Shown here: positions 1-8,730 of the stretch, piece after piece
How the letters are laid out: each line of letters begins with the position of its first letter
How positions within the stretch are numbered: the first letter of the stretch is position 1
Source: Ferranicluibacter rubi
GTDB taxonomy: Bacteria > Pseudomonadota > Alphaproteobacteria > Rhizobiales > Rhizobiaceae
Length of the DNA stretch: 64,000 nucleotides
Direction: 5' to 3'
Assembly (NCBI RefSeq): GCF_011603255.1
Contig: NZ_JAANCM010000005.1
Coordinates: 62,001 to 126,000, forward strand
Notes under the pieces: generated by a model
Database searches by the model: none
What the model was told of the DNA's origin: nothing
The model's input: only the letters and a program-made list of their open reading frames with translations
Position numbers and translations under genes: made by a program

Positions 1-708
1 GAAACCGAACTGAAGGCATCCGCGATGATTGCAGCCATTCGTGACGCGAAATCCGCCAACAGCCATGGCAAGGGCCGCGACGTCGCGCCTGTCGGCACAG
101 GGGTCAAGATCCTGCTGGTCGATCACGAGGACAGTTTCGTTCACACGCTGGCCAACTATTTCCGCCAGACGGGCGCGACGGTCACCACGGTTCGCTCGCC
201 GGTCGCCGACAGCATTTTCGACAGCGTGAAGCCAGATCTCGTCGTTCTTTCACCCGGTCCCGGTTCGCCTAGGGATTTCGATTGCAAGGCGACCATCAAG
301 AAGGCGCGGGCCCACGACCTGCCGATCTTCGGCGTCTGCCTCGGGCTGCAGGCTTTGGCGGAGGCCTATGGTGGCGATCTGCGCCAGCTGGCCGTGCCGA
401 TGCACGGCAAGCCGTCGCGCATCCGCGTGCTGGAACCGGGCATCGTCTTTTCCGGTCTTGGCAAGGAAGTGACCGTCGGGCGCTATCACTCGATCTTTGC
501 CGATCCCTCGACCTTGCCGCGTGATTTCATGATTACGGCCGAGAGCGATGACGGCACCATCATGGGGATCGAGCATACCAAGGAGCCCATCGCGGCGGTG
601 CAGTTCCACCCTGAATCGATCATGACACTGGGCGGCGATGCCGGCATGCGCATGATCGAGAATGTGGTGGCGCATCTGGCCAAGCGCGCCAAGGTGAAAG
701 CCGCCTGA
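1..708 (+). CDS. trpE: Anthranilate synthase TrpE(G) fusion, C-terminal part (5' end outside window)
   Basis: The reading frame is open from base 1 to the TGA at 706-708. The first codons ([17 protein letters not shown]) look like the end of a TrpE chorismate-binding domain, followed by a linker and a complete class I glutamine amidotransferase domain. That domain has the nucleophile loop GVCLGLQ and the catalytic HPES motif near the C-terminus. In the fused rhizobial enzyme the amidotransferase frees ammonia from glutamine for conversion of chorismate to anthranilate, the first step of tryptophan synthesis. The fusion of TrpE and TrpG is typical of Rhizobiales. The start codon and any trp leader lie upstream of the window. 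Confidence 0.93.
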   Translation, partial: ETELKASAMIAAIRDAKSANSHGKGRDVAPVGTGVKILLVDHEDSFVHTLANYFRQTGATVTTVRSPVADSIFDSVKPDLVVLSPGPGSPRDFDCKATIKKARAHDLPIFGVCLGLQALAEAYGGDLRQLAVPMHGKPSRIRVLEPGIVFSGLGKEVTVGRYHSIFADPSTLPRDFMITAESDDGTIMGIEHTKEPIAAVQFHPESIMTLGGDAGMRMIENVVAHLAKRAKVKAA

Positions 709-752
709 TAAGCTGGATATAACCCGGCTCGGCCTGTTTTGGGGTCTTGCGT

Positions 753-783
753 GCCCGTGCCTTTTCCGCGAAAGGGTGCGGGC
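753..783 (+). terminator. Stem-loop after trpE(G), possible terminator
   Basis: A 13-bp stem with three G-T pairs (753-765 against 771-783) and a 5-nt loop lies 45 bases after the trpE(G) stop. No clear T tract follows, so it may be a processing or Rho-linked hairpin rather than a classical intrinsic terminator. The rest of 709-967 holds no convincing gene. Confidence 0.35.
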
Positions 784-967
784 AAAAGCGTTTCGAGCAG
801 AGACATCGAGGCCGCGACCGCTCCATTCGACGGGATGGCCGGCGACCGTGCAGATCAGGCATTCCAGATAATTCCGCATTAAAATACGTCGCGCCGTCGT
901 CACCATCGCGGCGTCGGGCGTCAACGGCATGAGAGGCTGGCACAGTTGCCGGCCAGAGGTACGTTCC

Positions 968-1936
968 ATGACGACGACAAGCACCATCAACCGCGCCCAG
1001 CGGCTCGCCTTCTGGACCATCCCCCTGTCGCTTCTCGTGCTGGCCATGAAAATGGCGGCGTGGTGGTTTACGGGGTCCGTGGCGCTGCTGTCCGATGGCC
1101 TGGAATCGATCGTCAATGTCGTCGCCGCCGTCGTCGCTTTCGTCGTGATCGGCTATGCCGCAAAGCCTGCCGACGACGACCACCCGTTCGGCCATCACAA
1201 GGCCGAATATTTCTCGGCCGTCATCGAGGGCGTGCTGATTGTCGTCGCGGCTCTCGTGATCGTCTACGAGGCGGTGCCGGCGGTTCTTTCGCCGCAGCCG
1301 ATCGAGGCGCCGGCCATCGGTTTTGCGATCAACTTTGCGGCCGGTGTCGTCAACGCGATCTGGGCGACCATTCTGCTGCGCGCCGGAAAGGTATTCCGGT
1401 CGCCGGCGCTGTCGGCCGACGGGCACCACATCATGTCGGATGTGGTCACCTCCGGCGGCGTGCTGGTCGGCCTGCTGCTGGCGATCGTCACGGGCTACAC
1501 CATCCTCGATCCGCTTCTCGCCGTCATCGTCGCAGGCAACATCCTGTTTCAGGGCTGGAAGGTCATCGCCGGCTCGATCAGCGGCTTGATGGACCGGGCG
1601 GTGGAGACCGCGGAAGATGCGGAGATCCGCGCGGCGATTGCGGGCAATGCAGCGGGCTCGCTCGGCGTGCACGACCTGAAGACCCGGCAGGCGGCCTCCG
1701 TCATCTTCGTCGATTTCCACATGGTGGTGCCAGCGGATATGACGGTGGGGGCCGCGCACGATATTTGCGACCGCATCGAAGACGCCATCCGCGCCGTCAA
1801 CGGCGCCGCCAAGATCGCCATTCACATCGAGCCGGAGAGCGAAAAAGCCCACGGCATCCGCGTAAAGGTGACGCCGAGCCACTCCGAGCTGGGTTCAGCC
1901 GACGCACCACGAGACCAAGAAGGAGCAGACACATGA
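968..1936 (+). CDS. Cation diffusion facilitator (CDF) family metal exporter
   Basis: A 322-residue membrane protein of the CDF family, which exports divalent metal ions (Zn, Fe, Co, Mn, Cd) in exchange for protons. The sequence shows SDGLES in the second membrane helix, the histidine-rich HPFGHHK loop, and the DGHHIMSD segment of the fifth helix, whose Asp and His residues form the transport metal site. A C-terminal cytoplasmic domain follows. The ATG at 968 is preferred over an upstream ATG at 929 because AGAGGT lies just upstream and the family N-terminus starts here. It overlaps queF by 4 bases (ATGA), so the two are co-translated. The metal cannot be told from sequence. Confidence 0.9.
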   Translation: MTTTSTINRAQRLAFWTIPLSLLVLAMKMAAWWFTGSVALLSDGLESIVNVVAAVVAFVVIGYAAKPADDDHPFGHHKAEYFSAVIEGVLIVVAALVIVYEAVPAVLSPQPIEAPAIGFAINFAAGVVNAIWATILLRAGKVFRSPALSADGHHIMSDVVTSGGVLVGLLLAIVTGYTILDPLLAVIVAGNILFQGWKVIAGSISGLMDRAVETAEDAEIRAAIAGNAAGSLGVHDLKTRQAASVIFVDFHMVVPADMTVGAAHDICDRIEDAIRAVNGAAKIAIHIEPESEKAHGIRVKVTPSHSELGSADAPRDQEGADT

Positions 1937-2397
1937 GCAAGACCGACGTTTCCGGGTTGTCCATGCTGGGGCAGGCCGTCGCCAGTCCAACCCATCCCGA
2001 CGAAGCGGTGCTGGAACGCGTTCCGAGCAACCATGCAGGCACCGATTTCGTGGTGCGCTTCACGGCGCCCGAGTTCACGTCGCTCTGCCCGATGACGGGG
2101 CAGCCGGACTTTGCGCATATCGTCATCGACTACGTGCCGGATGGCTGGCTGGTCGAATCGAAGTCTTTGAAGCTCTTCCTGCATTCCTTCCGCAATCACG
2201 GTGCTTTTCACGAGGATTGCACCCTCGATATCGCCAAGCGTCTCGTCGATCTGCTGTCGCCGAAATGGCTGCGGATCGGTGCCTACTGGTATCCGCGCGG
2301 CGGCATTCCGATCGATGTGTTCTGGCAGACGGGCAACCCGCCCGAAGGCGTGTGGTTGCCCGACCAGGGTGTCCAGCCCTATCGCGGTCGGGGCTGA
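1933..2397 (+). CDS. queF: NADPH-dependent 7-cyano-7-deazaguanine reductase (preQ1 synthase)
   Basis: QueF reduces the nitrile of preQ0 to the aminomethyl group of preQ1, a late step in queuosine synthesis for tRNA wobble bases. The 154-residue protein is the short single-domain type. It shows the QueF motif ESKSLK (residues 75-80), the catalytic Cys52 in [11 protein letters not shown] with Asp59 nearby, and the conserved [11 protein letters not shown] segment. The start overlaps the stop of the upstream metal exporter by 4 bases. No preQ1 riboswitch is evident upstream; the metal exporter supplies the leader. Confidence 0.95.
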   Translation: MSKTDVSGLSMLGQAVASPTHPDEAVLERVPSNHAGTDFVVRFTAPEFTSLCPMTGQPDFAHIVIDYVPDGWLVESKSLKLFLHSFRNHGAFHEDCTLDIAKRLVDLLSPKWLRIGAYWYPRGGIPIDVFWQTGNPPEGVWLPDQGVQPYRGRG

Positions 2398-2418
2398 TCG
2401 CCTAAAGCGCGGGGCGGC

Positions 2419-3249
2419 CTACACGTCCGTCGTGTCGTCGGAGCCGAAGTCCGTATCGAAATCATCGTTGGACGATGTGTCGAGATCGGCCTGCTGCCAG
2501 CCATCATTGCCGGCAGGCGTATCCGGCGTCGTATCCGCCGGTGCCGTATCCGACGCCTGGGTCGCGGCATCGTCGCCATAATAGTTGTTGATCGTGGTTT
2601 CCTCGATCGGCGCCGCGGTTTGCGTTGCGCTGCAGAGGCCGAGCGACGACATGTGACTGCCGAAGATGCCACTGAGCGAGTTGGCGAGCAGCATGCCGCC
2701 GGCAACGCCTGCCGCCGTGCCCATGGCGCCACGCAGGAAGCCGCCGCCTGACGACGTCTGCTGCGGCTGACGATCCCATGGTCCGCTCGCGGGCTGTTGC
2801 TGCGGCGGATAGGGCTGTTGGGGTGCCGGATAGGCCGGGCGCGGCGCGCTGCCCCAGGGGCCGCCGGCAGCGGAACGGTCGGCAGGGTAGGCCTGTCCGC
2901 CCTGAGGGGCATCGGGCCTCGGTTGCGGCTTTTCCGACGATCCGAAGAGCGAGCCGAGAAAGCCGCCCGAATGGCTTTCGCGCGGTTCGCTGTCGCGTTC
3001 GGTCTCCAGCGCGTGAATGCGTTCCTCGCTGCGGCGAAGCTGCGTCTCGAGGGCTTCGATTCGCTGTGCTGCGGCCTCCAGACCCTTTTCCTGAACGATG
3101 ACGGCCTGGGCGAGGTAATACGGCGCGGATGGCTGGCTGTGGACGGCCTGATCGATCAGGGTTTCCGCCTCGCGATCGCGGGGTGTCGAGGATGCTGTAC
3201 GGACCCGTTCGAAAAGGCCGCTGAGAAGGGATTGTTCTTCCGGTGACAT
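2419..3249 (-). CDS. DUF2076 domain-containing protein
   Basis: A 276-residue protein matching the DUF2076 family by its N-terminus (MSPEEQSLLSGLFERV) and the AETLIDQAV and YYLAQAVIVQE segments. Residues about 55-80 look like a short coiled coil (repeated Glu, Arg and Leu). A long low-complexity linker rich in Pro, Gln and Gly follows, then a short hydrophobic Gly/Ala stretch (about 180-200) and an acidic C-terminus of Asp and Thr. The function of DUF2076 proteins is not established. It converges with queF and has no obvious operon partner. Confidence 0.85.
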   Translation of the reverse strand: MSPEEQSLLSGLFERVRTASSTPRDREAETLIDQAVHSQPSAPYYLAQAVIVQEKGLEAAAQRIEALETQLRRSEERIHALETERDSEPRESHSGGFLGSLFGSSEKPQPRPDAPQGGQAYPADRSAAGGPWGSAPRPAYPAPQQPYPPQQQPASGPWDRQPQQTSSGGGFLRGAMGTAAGVAGGMLLANSLSGIFGSHMSSLGLCSATQTAAPIEETTINNYYGDDAATQASDTAPADTTPDTPAGNDGWQQADLDTSSNDDFDTDFGSDDTTDV

Positions 3250-3379
3250 GGACGTCTCCCAAGGGCGTGATCATTCCAGAATGACGCTGCCGCTTGTCGG
3301 TTCTTCATGGACCGGTCTCGCGGCGATGTACCGCCCGGTCCACGCTGGCAGGGTTGCCATGTCATCGACTACACAAAGA

Positions 3380-3405
3380 AAATCCGGCTTTTCAGGGCCG
3401 GATTT
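3380..3405 (-). terminator. Intrinsic terminator downstream of hupE/ureJ
   Basis: A 9-bp perfect stem (3380-3388 with 3397-3405, AAATCCGGC and its complement). On the minus strand it is followed by a T-rich stretch. It lies about 50 bases past the stop of the HupE/UreJ gene. Confidence 0.7.
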
Positions 3406-3454
3406 GGGCAGGGTGCAAAAGAATTTTCGGGTCGCCCGGAAGCGAATCGTCCGG

Positions 3455-4039
3455 TCAGCCGGCGACGAAGAGTGCCGCACCCGTCACGGCCGTTGCGGCA
3501 CCGAGAAAGCGGGAGACGAGGCTCGCATTGCCCATGCGGCCGATCATGAGGCCGAGGCCGATACCCGCTGCATGCAGGGCCGCCGTGGAGATCGCGAAGC
3601 CGAGGCCGAAGGGCAGGGCGGTTGCCGCACCCAGTTCGCCGCCATGGGCATAGCCGTGGAACAGCGCGAAGATGCCGACAACACCCGCACCGGCGGCGAC
3701 AGGCATGCGCACGGCCATGGCCACCAGCAGGCCCAGAGCGACGATGGAGGCGAGGATGGCGGGCTCGACAAAGGGCAGGTGCAGGCCGGAGAGCGCCAGC
3801 GCGAAGCCGAGCGCCATCGTCACCACGAAGGCCGTGGGCACGGCGAGAATGGCGCGGCCGCCCATCTGTGCCGCCCAGAGGCCGACGGCGACCATGACCA
3901 GCACGTGGTCGAGCCCCGACAGCGGATGGGTGATGCCTGCCATCATCGAGCCGTGTTCGGCCGGGTCGAGATGGGCGAAGGCCGGAGCGGCCGAAAGGGC
4001 GAAAGCCGCGGCAGCGGCGGCGAGAAAGCGACGTGTCAT
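3455..4039 (-). CDS. HupE/UreJ family membrane protein
   Basis: A 194-residue protein with a signal peptide ending near APAFA and a mature start AHLDPAEHGSM, followed by about six hydrophobic segments. Conserved features include HPLSGLDHVLVM and the FHGYAHG motif, whose histidines are typical of HupE/UreJ. Members are thought to import nickel or cobalt for hydrogenase or urease, but neither enzyme is seen in this window. A transport role is therefore family inference. It is a single-gene unit bounded by a terminator downstream. Confidence 0.88.
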   Translation of the reverse strand: MTRRFLAAAAAAFALSAAPAFAHLDPAEHGSMMAGITHPLSGLDHVLVMVAVGLWAAQMGGRAILAVPTAFVVTMALGFALALSGLHLPFVEPAILASIVALGLLVAMAVRMPVAAGAGVVGIFALFHGYAHGGELGAATALPFGLGFAISTAALHAAGIGLGLMIGRMGNASLVSRFLGAATAVTGAALFVAG

Positions 4040-4313
4040 GATGGTCCCCTCAGTTCATGGCGGCGTATGGGATCTGCTTGGGAGGCTCGCCGCCGTTATC
4101 GTTGCCGTGCACATCCTAATCCGCCTTCGCGCGGTGTCCATACGGCAAATGCCGCAGACGGGGTTCAAAGGCGGCTCTTAACCATCGCGAACGGTCGGGC
4201 TTTCGCCGGGCTTGGGGCGTGTTGCCCCGGGTCTTGTGTTTGTTGCATTGTCATCGCGGTCGAGTCACCTTATCTGAGCGGGTAGACACATGAAATTTCG
4301 CGGGAGACAGCGG

Positions 4314-4895
4314 ATGAACGAAGACGAGGACGACAAGAAGACGGAACTGCCCTTGGGCAAGGAAACTGAGGCGAACCTTTTCAAGTCGCGCTCTATTTTC
4401 ATCTACGGCCCGATCAACCAGGAACTGGCGCAGAAGGTCTGCTCGCAGCTCGTGGCCCTGTCGTCTGCCAGCGATGAAGATATCCGCATCTTCGTCAACT
4501 CGCCGGGCGGCCATGTCGAATCCGGCGACAGCATTCACGACATGATCAAGTTCGTGAAGCCGAAGGTCTGGATCATCGGCACGGGCTGGGTCGCCTCCGC
4601 TGGTGCGCTGATCTATGTTTCGGTGCCGAAGGAGCAGCGTCTTTGCCTGCCCAACACGCGCTTCCTGCTGCACCAACCCTCGGGCGGCACGCGCGGCATG
4701 GCATCCGACATCGAGATCCAGGCACGCGAGATCATCAAGATGAACGAGCGCCTGAACCGGATCTTTTCGGCAGCCACCGGCCAGCCGATCGAAAAGATCG
4801 CCAAGGACACGGACCGCGACTACTGGCTCTCCGCCGAAGAGGCCAAGACCTACGGTCTGGTCTCGCGGATCGTCACGAACGTTTCCGACATCTGA
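4314..4895 (+). CDS. clpP: ATP-dependent Clp protease proteolytic subunit
   Basis: A ClpP-family serine protease of 193 residues (201 if an upstream in-frame ATG at 4290 is used). ATG 4314 is preferred because GGGAGA sits 7 bases before it. The catalytic triad is visible: Ser95 in WVASAGA, His120 in FLLHQPSGG and Asp169 in DTDRDYW. The barrel works with ClpA/ClpX-type ATPases. The divergent N-terminus (NEDEDDKK) and the absence of a neighbouring clpX suggest one of the extra ClpP paralogues of alphaproteobacteria rather than the clpP-clpX operon copy. A strong terminator follows. Confidence 0.9.
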   Translation: MNEDEDDKKTELPLGKETEANLFKSRSIFIYGPINQELAQKVCSQLVALSSASDEDIRIFVNSPGGHVESGDSIHDMIKFVKPKVWIIGTGWVASAGALIYVSVPKEQRLCLPNTRFLLHQPSGGTRGMASDIEIQAREIIKMNERLNRIFSAATGQPIEKIAKDTDRDYWLSAEEAKTYGLVSRIVTNVSDI

Positions 4896-4923
4896 GCCAT
4901 TCTGCCTCGGACGAAATTCTGGA

Positions 4924-4949
4924 CCCCGCCGCTTGCCGGCGGGGTTTTT
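4924..4949 (+). terminator. Intrinsic terminator of clpP
   Basis: An 8-bp GC stem (CCCCGCCG at 4924-4931 with CGGCGGGG at 4937-4944), a 5-nt loop and five T residues. It lies 28 bases after the clpP stop. The convergent PIN toxin gene ends 3 bases beyond it. Confidence 0.9.
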
Positions 4950-4951
4950 CG

Positions 4952-5338
4952 TTATGGGGCGGCGGTTGCCGAGAGGGGGTGATCGGCCAGAGCCCGGTCG
5001 ATGGTGACGAGCCGCATGTTCTCGATGGCACACTGGGCGAGGAGGAGCCTGTCGAACGGATCGCGAGTCGATGGCTCCGGCGAGATGGTGTGGAGGGCGT
5101 GATGTTCGTTGATGGGAAGGATGGTCATTCCGGCTCCGGCGATGCTCTTCGGCAGGTTCTCCAAGCTGTCTCCGAACTCCAGCTTCCCGAGCCGGAATTT
5201 GATCGCCATCTCCCACAAAGTCGCAGTGCTGATGTAATTCGCGTGGCCATCGAGACATTGCCTGATGTCGTCAGGCAGAGCAGACGTCTGTTGACGCAGA
5301 ATGGAAATGAAGATCTGCGTGTCCAGCAGATGTCTCAC
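4952..5338 (-). CDS. Type II toxin, PIN domain ribonuclease (VapC-like)
   Basis: A 128-residue PIN-domain protein, probably an RNase toxin. It begins with the core motif MRHLLDTQIFI, whose Asp is the first metal ligand, and keeps conserved ATLWEMAIK (acidic ligand) and RDPFDRLLLAQ (third ligand) segments. The start codon overlaps the stop of the upstream antitoxin by 4 bases, the usual arrangement of a toxin-antitoxin operon. All expected acidic residues are present, so the toxin looks intact. The target RNA is unknown. Confidence 0.87.
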   Translation of the reverse strand: MRHLLDTQIFISILRQQTSALPDDIRQCLDGHANYISTATLWEMAIKFRLGKLEFGDSLENLPKSIAGAGMTILPINEHHALHTISPEPSTRDPFDRLLLAQCAIENMRLVTIDRALADHPLSATAAP

Positions 5339-5613
5339 CGATCGCTTACCAGCGGCGGCAACGGCGTAATGAGGAAGTCCTCTGGCAGCGGATCATCGAA
5401 ATCCGCGGCCACGTAGGTGACGATATCGGTAATACCGTTTTCGCGCTTATAGGCGTCCAGCCCCTCCCAATCGATCCCGCCTTGTTTTTTCGCCGGAACC
5501 AGCTCCATCACCGGCTTGCCGTTGCGGGTCACGGTGAAGCGCTCGCCGTCTTCGACGCGGCGGGCGAGTTCTGTCAGACGATTCTTGGCGTCTCGGATCG
5601 GGATCGTGGTCAT
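5335..5613 (-). CDS. Antitoxin, Phd/YefM family
   Basis: A 92-residue Phd/YefM-type antitoxin. Its N-terminus (TTIPIRDAKNRLTELARRV) is the DNA-binding domain, followed by GERFTVTRNGKPV and a C-terminal toxin-binding tail. The protein should neutralise the PIN toxin encoded directly downstream and repress their shared promoter. The ATG at 5613 is chosen because the family domain begins there, although the frame is open to 5721. The promoter must lie in 5614-5780, a region shared with the divergent leuA promoter. Confidence 0.87.
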   Translation of the reverse strand: MTTIPIRDAKNRLTELARRVEDGERFTVTRNGKPVMELVPAKKQGGIDWEGLDAYKRENGITDIVTYVAADFDDPLPEDFLITPLPPLVSDR

Positions 5614-5742
5614 GTGGCTATTGTAGCCGCAAAATCGGAATTTGCAATTTCTCCGCCAGCGGCATCCGATCGGACAAGCACGTGTGGTTCTTGCGTCAAA
5701 AGATGCATTCCACACGCGCAACTGCCTTTTTCTTCAGCCGCC

Positions 5743-5771
5743 CTTGCCCTTTCTTTTGGCTCCGGCTATAG
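5743..5771 (+). promoter_or_regulatory. Probable sigma-70 promoter of leuA
   Basis: CTTGCC at 5743-5748, a 17-bp spacer and CTATAG at 5766-5771 match the rhizobial CTTGAC-N17-CTATAT consensus at 5 of 6 positions in each hexamer. Transcription would start near 5778, only about 2 bases before the leader peptide ATG. Confidence 0.6.
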
Positions 5772-5779
5772 AGCACGGT

Positions 5780-5905
5780 ATGTCGAAGAACAGCGCCAAG
5801 ATCATCGAGCAGTTTTCCCGTGGACGCACCGTCGTTCGCGATCGCTCGCGCGCCTTCACCTCGCTTCTTCTTCTCGGCCTTACGCGCGGTTGCCGGGTTC
5901 TTTAA
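5780..5905 (+). CDS. Putative leucine leader peptide of leuA
   Basis: A 41-residue open frame starting at ATG 5780 with a run of leucine codons near its end: CTT CTT CTT CTC GGC CTT, then a final CTT just before the stop TAA. Six of the last 13 residues are Leu. It precedes leuA by 215 bases and its stop codon lies at the base of a stable hairpin. This is the layout of a transcription-attenuation leader, in which scarce Leu-tRNA would stall the ribosome on the control codons. The predicted transcript start leaves almost no 5' untranslated region, so the peptide may be read leaderless, as is known for the S. meliloti trpL peptide. Function is inferred. Confidence 0.6.
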   Translation: MSKNSAKIIEQFSRGRTVVRDRSRAFTSLLLLGLTRGCRVL

Positions 5906-5947
5906 GGAGCGCCCGGTGGCCGACAAGCCTACCGGCACAGCTCCTTA
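5903..5947 (+). promoter_or_regulatory. Attenuator-like hairpin between leader peptide and leuA
   Basis: An 8-bp perfect outer stem (TAAGGAGC 5903-5910 with GCTCCTTA 5940-5947) encloses a second stem (5913-5920 with 5927-5935, one bulged T). The outer stem begins exactly on the leader peptide stop codon. No strong T tract follows, so whether it is a terminator, an antiterminator or a pause hairpin cannot be decided by eye. Confidence 0.5.
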
Positions 5948-6120
5948 GCCTCCGCTAAAATCCGACGTCTCCGCAGCCTTTTCCAGCACTTGGCCAAGCA
6001 ATTGCCATCGTCAACCGGCCTCCGATCGGTTATGGCATCCCGCGCGACGTTTCACCGTGACAGCGATCCATGCCCCGTATCGACCCGATGCCGGACGCTG
6101 TGAAGTCGAAGAGAACCGAA

Positions 6121-7830
6121 ATGATCCTGAAGTCCCATACCGTCAAACAGGGCATGCCCGCGGCCGCCGTCAAATATCAGCCCTATCCGCAGGTGCCGAT
6201 CACCGATCGCACATGGCCGTCGAAGACGATTTCCAGCCCGCCTATCTGGTGTTCCGTCGATTTGCGCGATGGCAACCAGTCGCTCGTCGATCCCATGGGG
6301 CATGACCGCAAGGCGCGGATGTTCCAGCTGCTGGTCGATATGGGCTTCAAGGAAATCGAGATCGGTTTCCCCTCGGCTTCGCAGACGGACTTCGATTTCG
6401 CCCGCTGGTGCATCGAAGAGGGCAATATTCCCGCTGACCTGTCCTTGCAGGTGCTGGTGCAGTGCCGGCCGGAGCTGATCACGCGGACGTTCGAGGCGCT
6501 GCAGGGTGCCACCAAGCCGATCGTGCATTTCTACAATTCGACGAGCGAGTTGCAGCGCCGGGTGGTGTTTGCCAAGGACGTTCACGGCATCAAGCAGATC
6601 GCCACGGATGCCGCGAAGATGATCGCGGACATGGCGGCGAAGGCCGGTGGTGACTTCCGGTTTGAATATTCGCCGGAGAGCTTTACCGGAACGGAGCTGG
6701 AGGTCTCGCTGGAGATCTGCAATGCCGTGGCCGAGATCATCAAGCCGACAGCCGAGAACAAGCTGATCCTGAACCTGCCGTCGACGGTCGAGATGTCGAC
6801 GCCGAACATCTATGCCGACCAGATCGAGTGGATGTGCCGCAATCTCGACAATCGCGAAAACATCATCATTTCGCTGCACCCGCATAACGACCGTGGCACC
6901 GGCATTGCCGCGGCGGAGCTCGGCCTGATGGCCGGTGCCGACCGTGTCGAGGGCACGCTGTTCGGCAATGGCGAGCGGACCGGCAATGTGGATATCGTGA
7001 CGCTGGCGCTGAACATGTTCACGCAGGGCGTGGATCCGCAGATCGATTGCTCCGATATCGAGCGGATCAAGGACGTCTACGAATATTCCAACCAGATGGC
7101 GATCACCGAGCGGCACCCTTATGTCGGCGAACTGGTCTATACGGCCTTCTCCGGCTCGCATCAGGACGCGATCAACAAGGGCATGAAGGCGATCAAGACC
7201 GCCAACAAGCCGCAATGGGAGGTTCCCTACCTGCCGATTGATCCGCGCGACGTCGGGCGGTCCTACGAGGCGATCATCCGGATCAACTCGCAGTCGGGCA
7301 AGGGTGGCATCGCCTATATCCTGCAGGAGGATTACGGCATCAACCTGCCGCGTGCACTGCAGGTGGAGTTCCGCGAGGACATCCAGCGGATCACCGACGA
7401 GCAGGGCAAGGAACTGCCCTCCAAAGCGATCCATGCGCGGTTCCTGGAGCGCTATATCGAGCAGCCGGGCGCACGCATCCGTTATGTCGATCATACGACG
7501 CTGCCGCTCGGCGAGCATCGCGGTGCGCGCATCGTGCAGGCCGAGATCACCGATCGCGGCGAGACGAAGATGATCGAGGGGCGCGGCACGGGCCCGATCG
7601 ATGGCTTCATCAATGCGCTGTCGCTCTATCTCGGCGTCGATATCTCGGTTGCCGACTATTCCGAGCATTCGCTGCAGCAGGGCTCGAACGCGGCGGCTAT
7701 TGCCTATGTCGAGGTGCAGCACAATGGCGGCAAGCTCTTCGGGGCCGGCATTAACACCAACATCGTCACCGCGTCGCTCGAAGCCATCGTGTCGGCTGCC
7801 AACCGGGTGATCGAGGAGCAGGTGGCCTGA
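6121..7830 (+). CDS. leuA: 2-isopropylmalate synthase
   Basis: LeuA condenses acetyl-CoA with 2-ketoisovalerate, the first committed step of leucine synthesis. The 569-residue length and features are those of the long (type 2) LeuA. A TIM barrel opens with CSVDLRDGNQSL, including the metal-binding Asp; the HPHNDRGTG motif supplies the two metal-binding His. A C-terminal regulatory domain provides leucine feedback control. ATG 6121 fits the family start (MILKSHTVKQGMPAAAVKYQ); the frame stays open to 6070 but that extension is unlike the family. The gene is preceded by a leucine leader and followed by an intrinsic terminator, so it is a single-gene unit. Confidence 0.95.
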   Translation: MILKSHTVKQGMPAAAVKYQPYPQVPITDRTWPSKTISSPPIWCSVDLRDGNQSLVDPMGHDRKARMFQLLVDMGFKEIEIGFPSASQTDFDFARWCIEEGNIPADLSLQVLVQCRPELITRTFEALQGATKPIVHFYNSTSELQRRVVFAKDVHGIKQIATDAAKMIADMAAKAGGDFRFEYSPESFTGTELEVSLEICNAVAEIIKPTAENKLILNLPSTVEMSTPNIYADQIEWMCRNLDNRENIIISLHPHNDRGTGIAAAELGLMAGADRVEGTLFGNGERTGNVDIVTLALNMFTQGVDPQIDCSDIERIKDVYEYSNQMAITERHPYVGELVYTAFSGSHQDAINKGMKAIKTANKPQWEVPYLPIDPRDVGRSYEAIIRINSQSGKGGIAYILQEDYGINLPRALQVEFREDIQRITDEQGKELPSKAIHARFLERYIEQPGARIRYVDHTTLPLGEHRGARIVQAEITDRGETKMIEGRGTGPIDGFINALSLYLGVDISVADYSEHSLQQGSNAAAIAYVEVQHNGGKLFGAGINTNIVTASLEAIVSAANRVIEEQVA

Positions 7831-7860
7831 TCGTCTGCCTTTTGAACCTGTGAGAATATG

Positions 7861-7890
7861 ATCCCCGGATGGAAACGTCCGGGGATTTTT
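7861..7890 (+). terminator. Intrinsic terminator of leuA
   Basis: A 9-bp perfect stem (ATCCCCGGA 7861-7869 with TCCGGGGAT 7878-7886) followed by a T run, 30 bases after the leuA stop. The convergent anti-sigma gene ends 10 bases later. Confidence 0.9.
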
Positions 7891-7900
7891 GGTTTTCAGG

Positions 7901-8728
7901 CTACATCACGTCCGCGATCGCGTCGGCGAGGTCCTTGAAGTTCGCGGTAGCGGAGGGACCTACGACGACATAGGTGGCGCCCGGCTCGTTCCAGGAGATG
8001 AGCGCGAGGTCGTCTCGCATGCTTTCTATCATCCGGCCACTATCGTCCGTGGTTGGTGAGCGCTGGAAACAGATGGCGTAGACCTCGCCGTCCTCATCCT
8101 TGAAAAGCAGTTGTGCCGTCGGCTTGCCGGCGGCCACCAGCAGGCGGGCGCCCTGGAAGGTGAGCTTGTTCGCCGAGAGATCCGGAATGGCGAAGGACAC
8201 GCCGGTGCTGGCGGTCAGCCAGTTGCGGATCTCCTCGTCGTTTTCGGCGGTGACCTCGACCAGATGGCGCGGCTGGCGTGAATAGACGCGGTGCGCATCC
8301 GTGACGTCGTCGAGCCATGTGCGGGCCTTGACGACCGGCGTCGGCGGCGTGTTGTCGTCGATGGTGCGGCCGATGAGATAGCCGGTGGAGCCGCCGATGA
8401 GCAGCATGCCGCAAGAAGCCGCCAGCGCGCCGCGCCAGAGTTTGCGCCGTTGTTTCCGCGGTGCGCCGACCACGCGTTCGTGTTTGGGATTGATGTCGGT
8501 ACCCTGACGGATGCGGCGGGCGAGCGACAAGGGCACGGGATCGTGCAGGAAAGCCTCGAAGCCAGAGGCGCCGAATGCGCTGCCCTGTTTCAGGTGCTCG
8601 AGCAGGCGACGGGCCTCGGCATCCCTGGCCAGAAGCTGGTCGATCTCCCGGCGCTCGTTCTCGTCCACTTCGCCATCGAGATAGGCCGATAGGCGCGCCT
8701 CGATGGAGGGACTCTTCGTGTTCTGCAA
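7901..8728 (-). CDS. Anti-sigma factor, single-pass membrane protein
   Basis: A 275-residue protein with a cytoplasmic N-terminal anti-sigma-type domain (AYLDGEVDENERREIDQLLA, about residues 15-50), one membrane helix (about 98-119) and an extracytoplasmic C-terminal domain. It should hold the sigma factor encoded immediately upstream inactive until an envelope signal arrives. The gene starts with TTG at 8728, two bases after the sigma factor stop, with an AAGG ribosome site inside the end of the sigma gene, so translation is probably coupled. The signal is unknown. Confidence 0.82.
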   Translation of the reverse strand: MQNTKSPSIEARLSAYLDGEVDENERREIDQLLARDAEARRLLEHLKQGSAFGASGFEAFLHDPVPLSLARRIRQGTDINPKHERVVGAPRKQRRKLWRGALAASCGMLLIGGSTGYLIGRTIDDNTPPTPVVKARTWLDDVTDAHRVYSRQPRHLVEVTAENDEEIRNWLTASTGVSFAIPDLSANKLTFQGARLLVAAGKPTAQLLFKDEDGEVYAICFQRSPTTDDSGRMIESMRDDLALISWNEPGATYVVVGPSATANFKDLADAIADVM

Positions 8729-8730
8729 GG

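Noticed and set aside
4040-4290. Cobalamin or nickel riboswitch upstream of the HupE/UreJ gene
   Set aside because: No B12-box or other riboswitch core sequence could be found.
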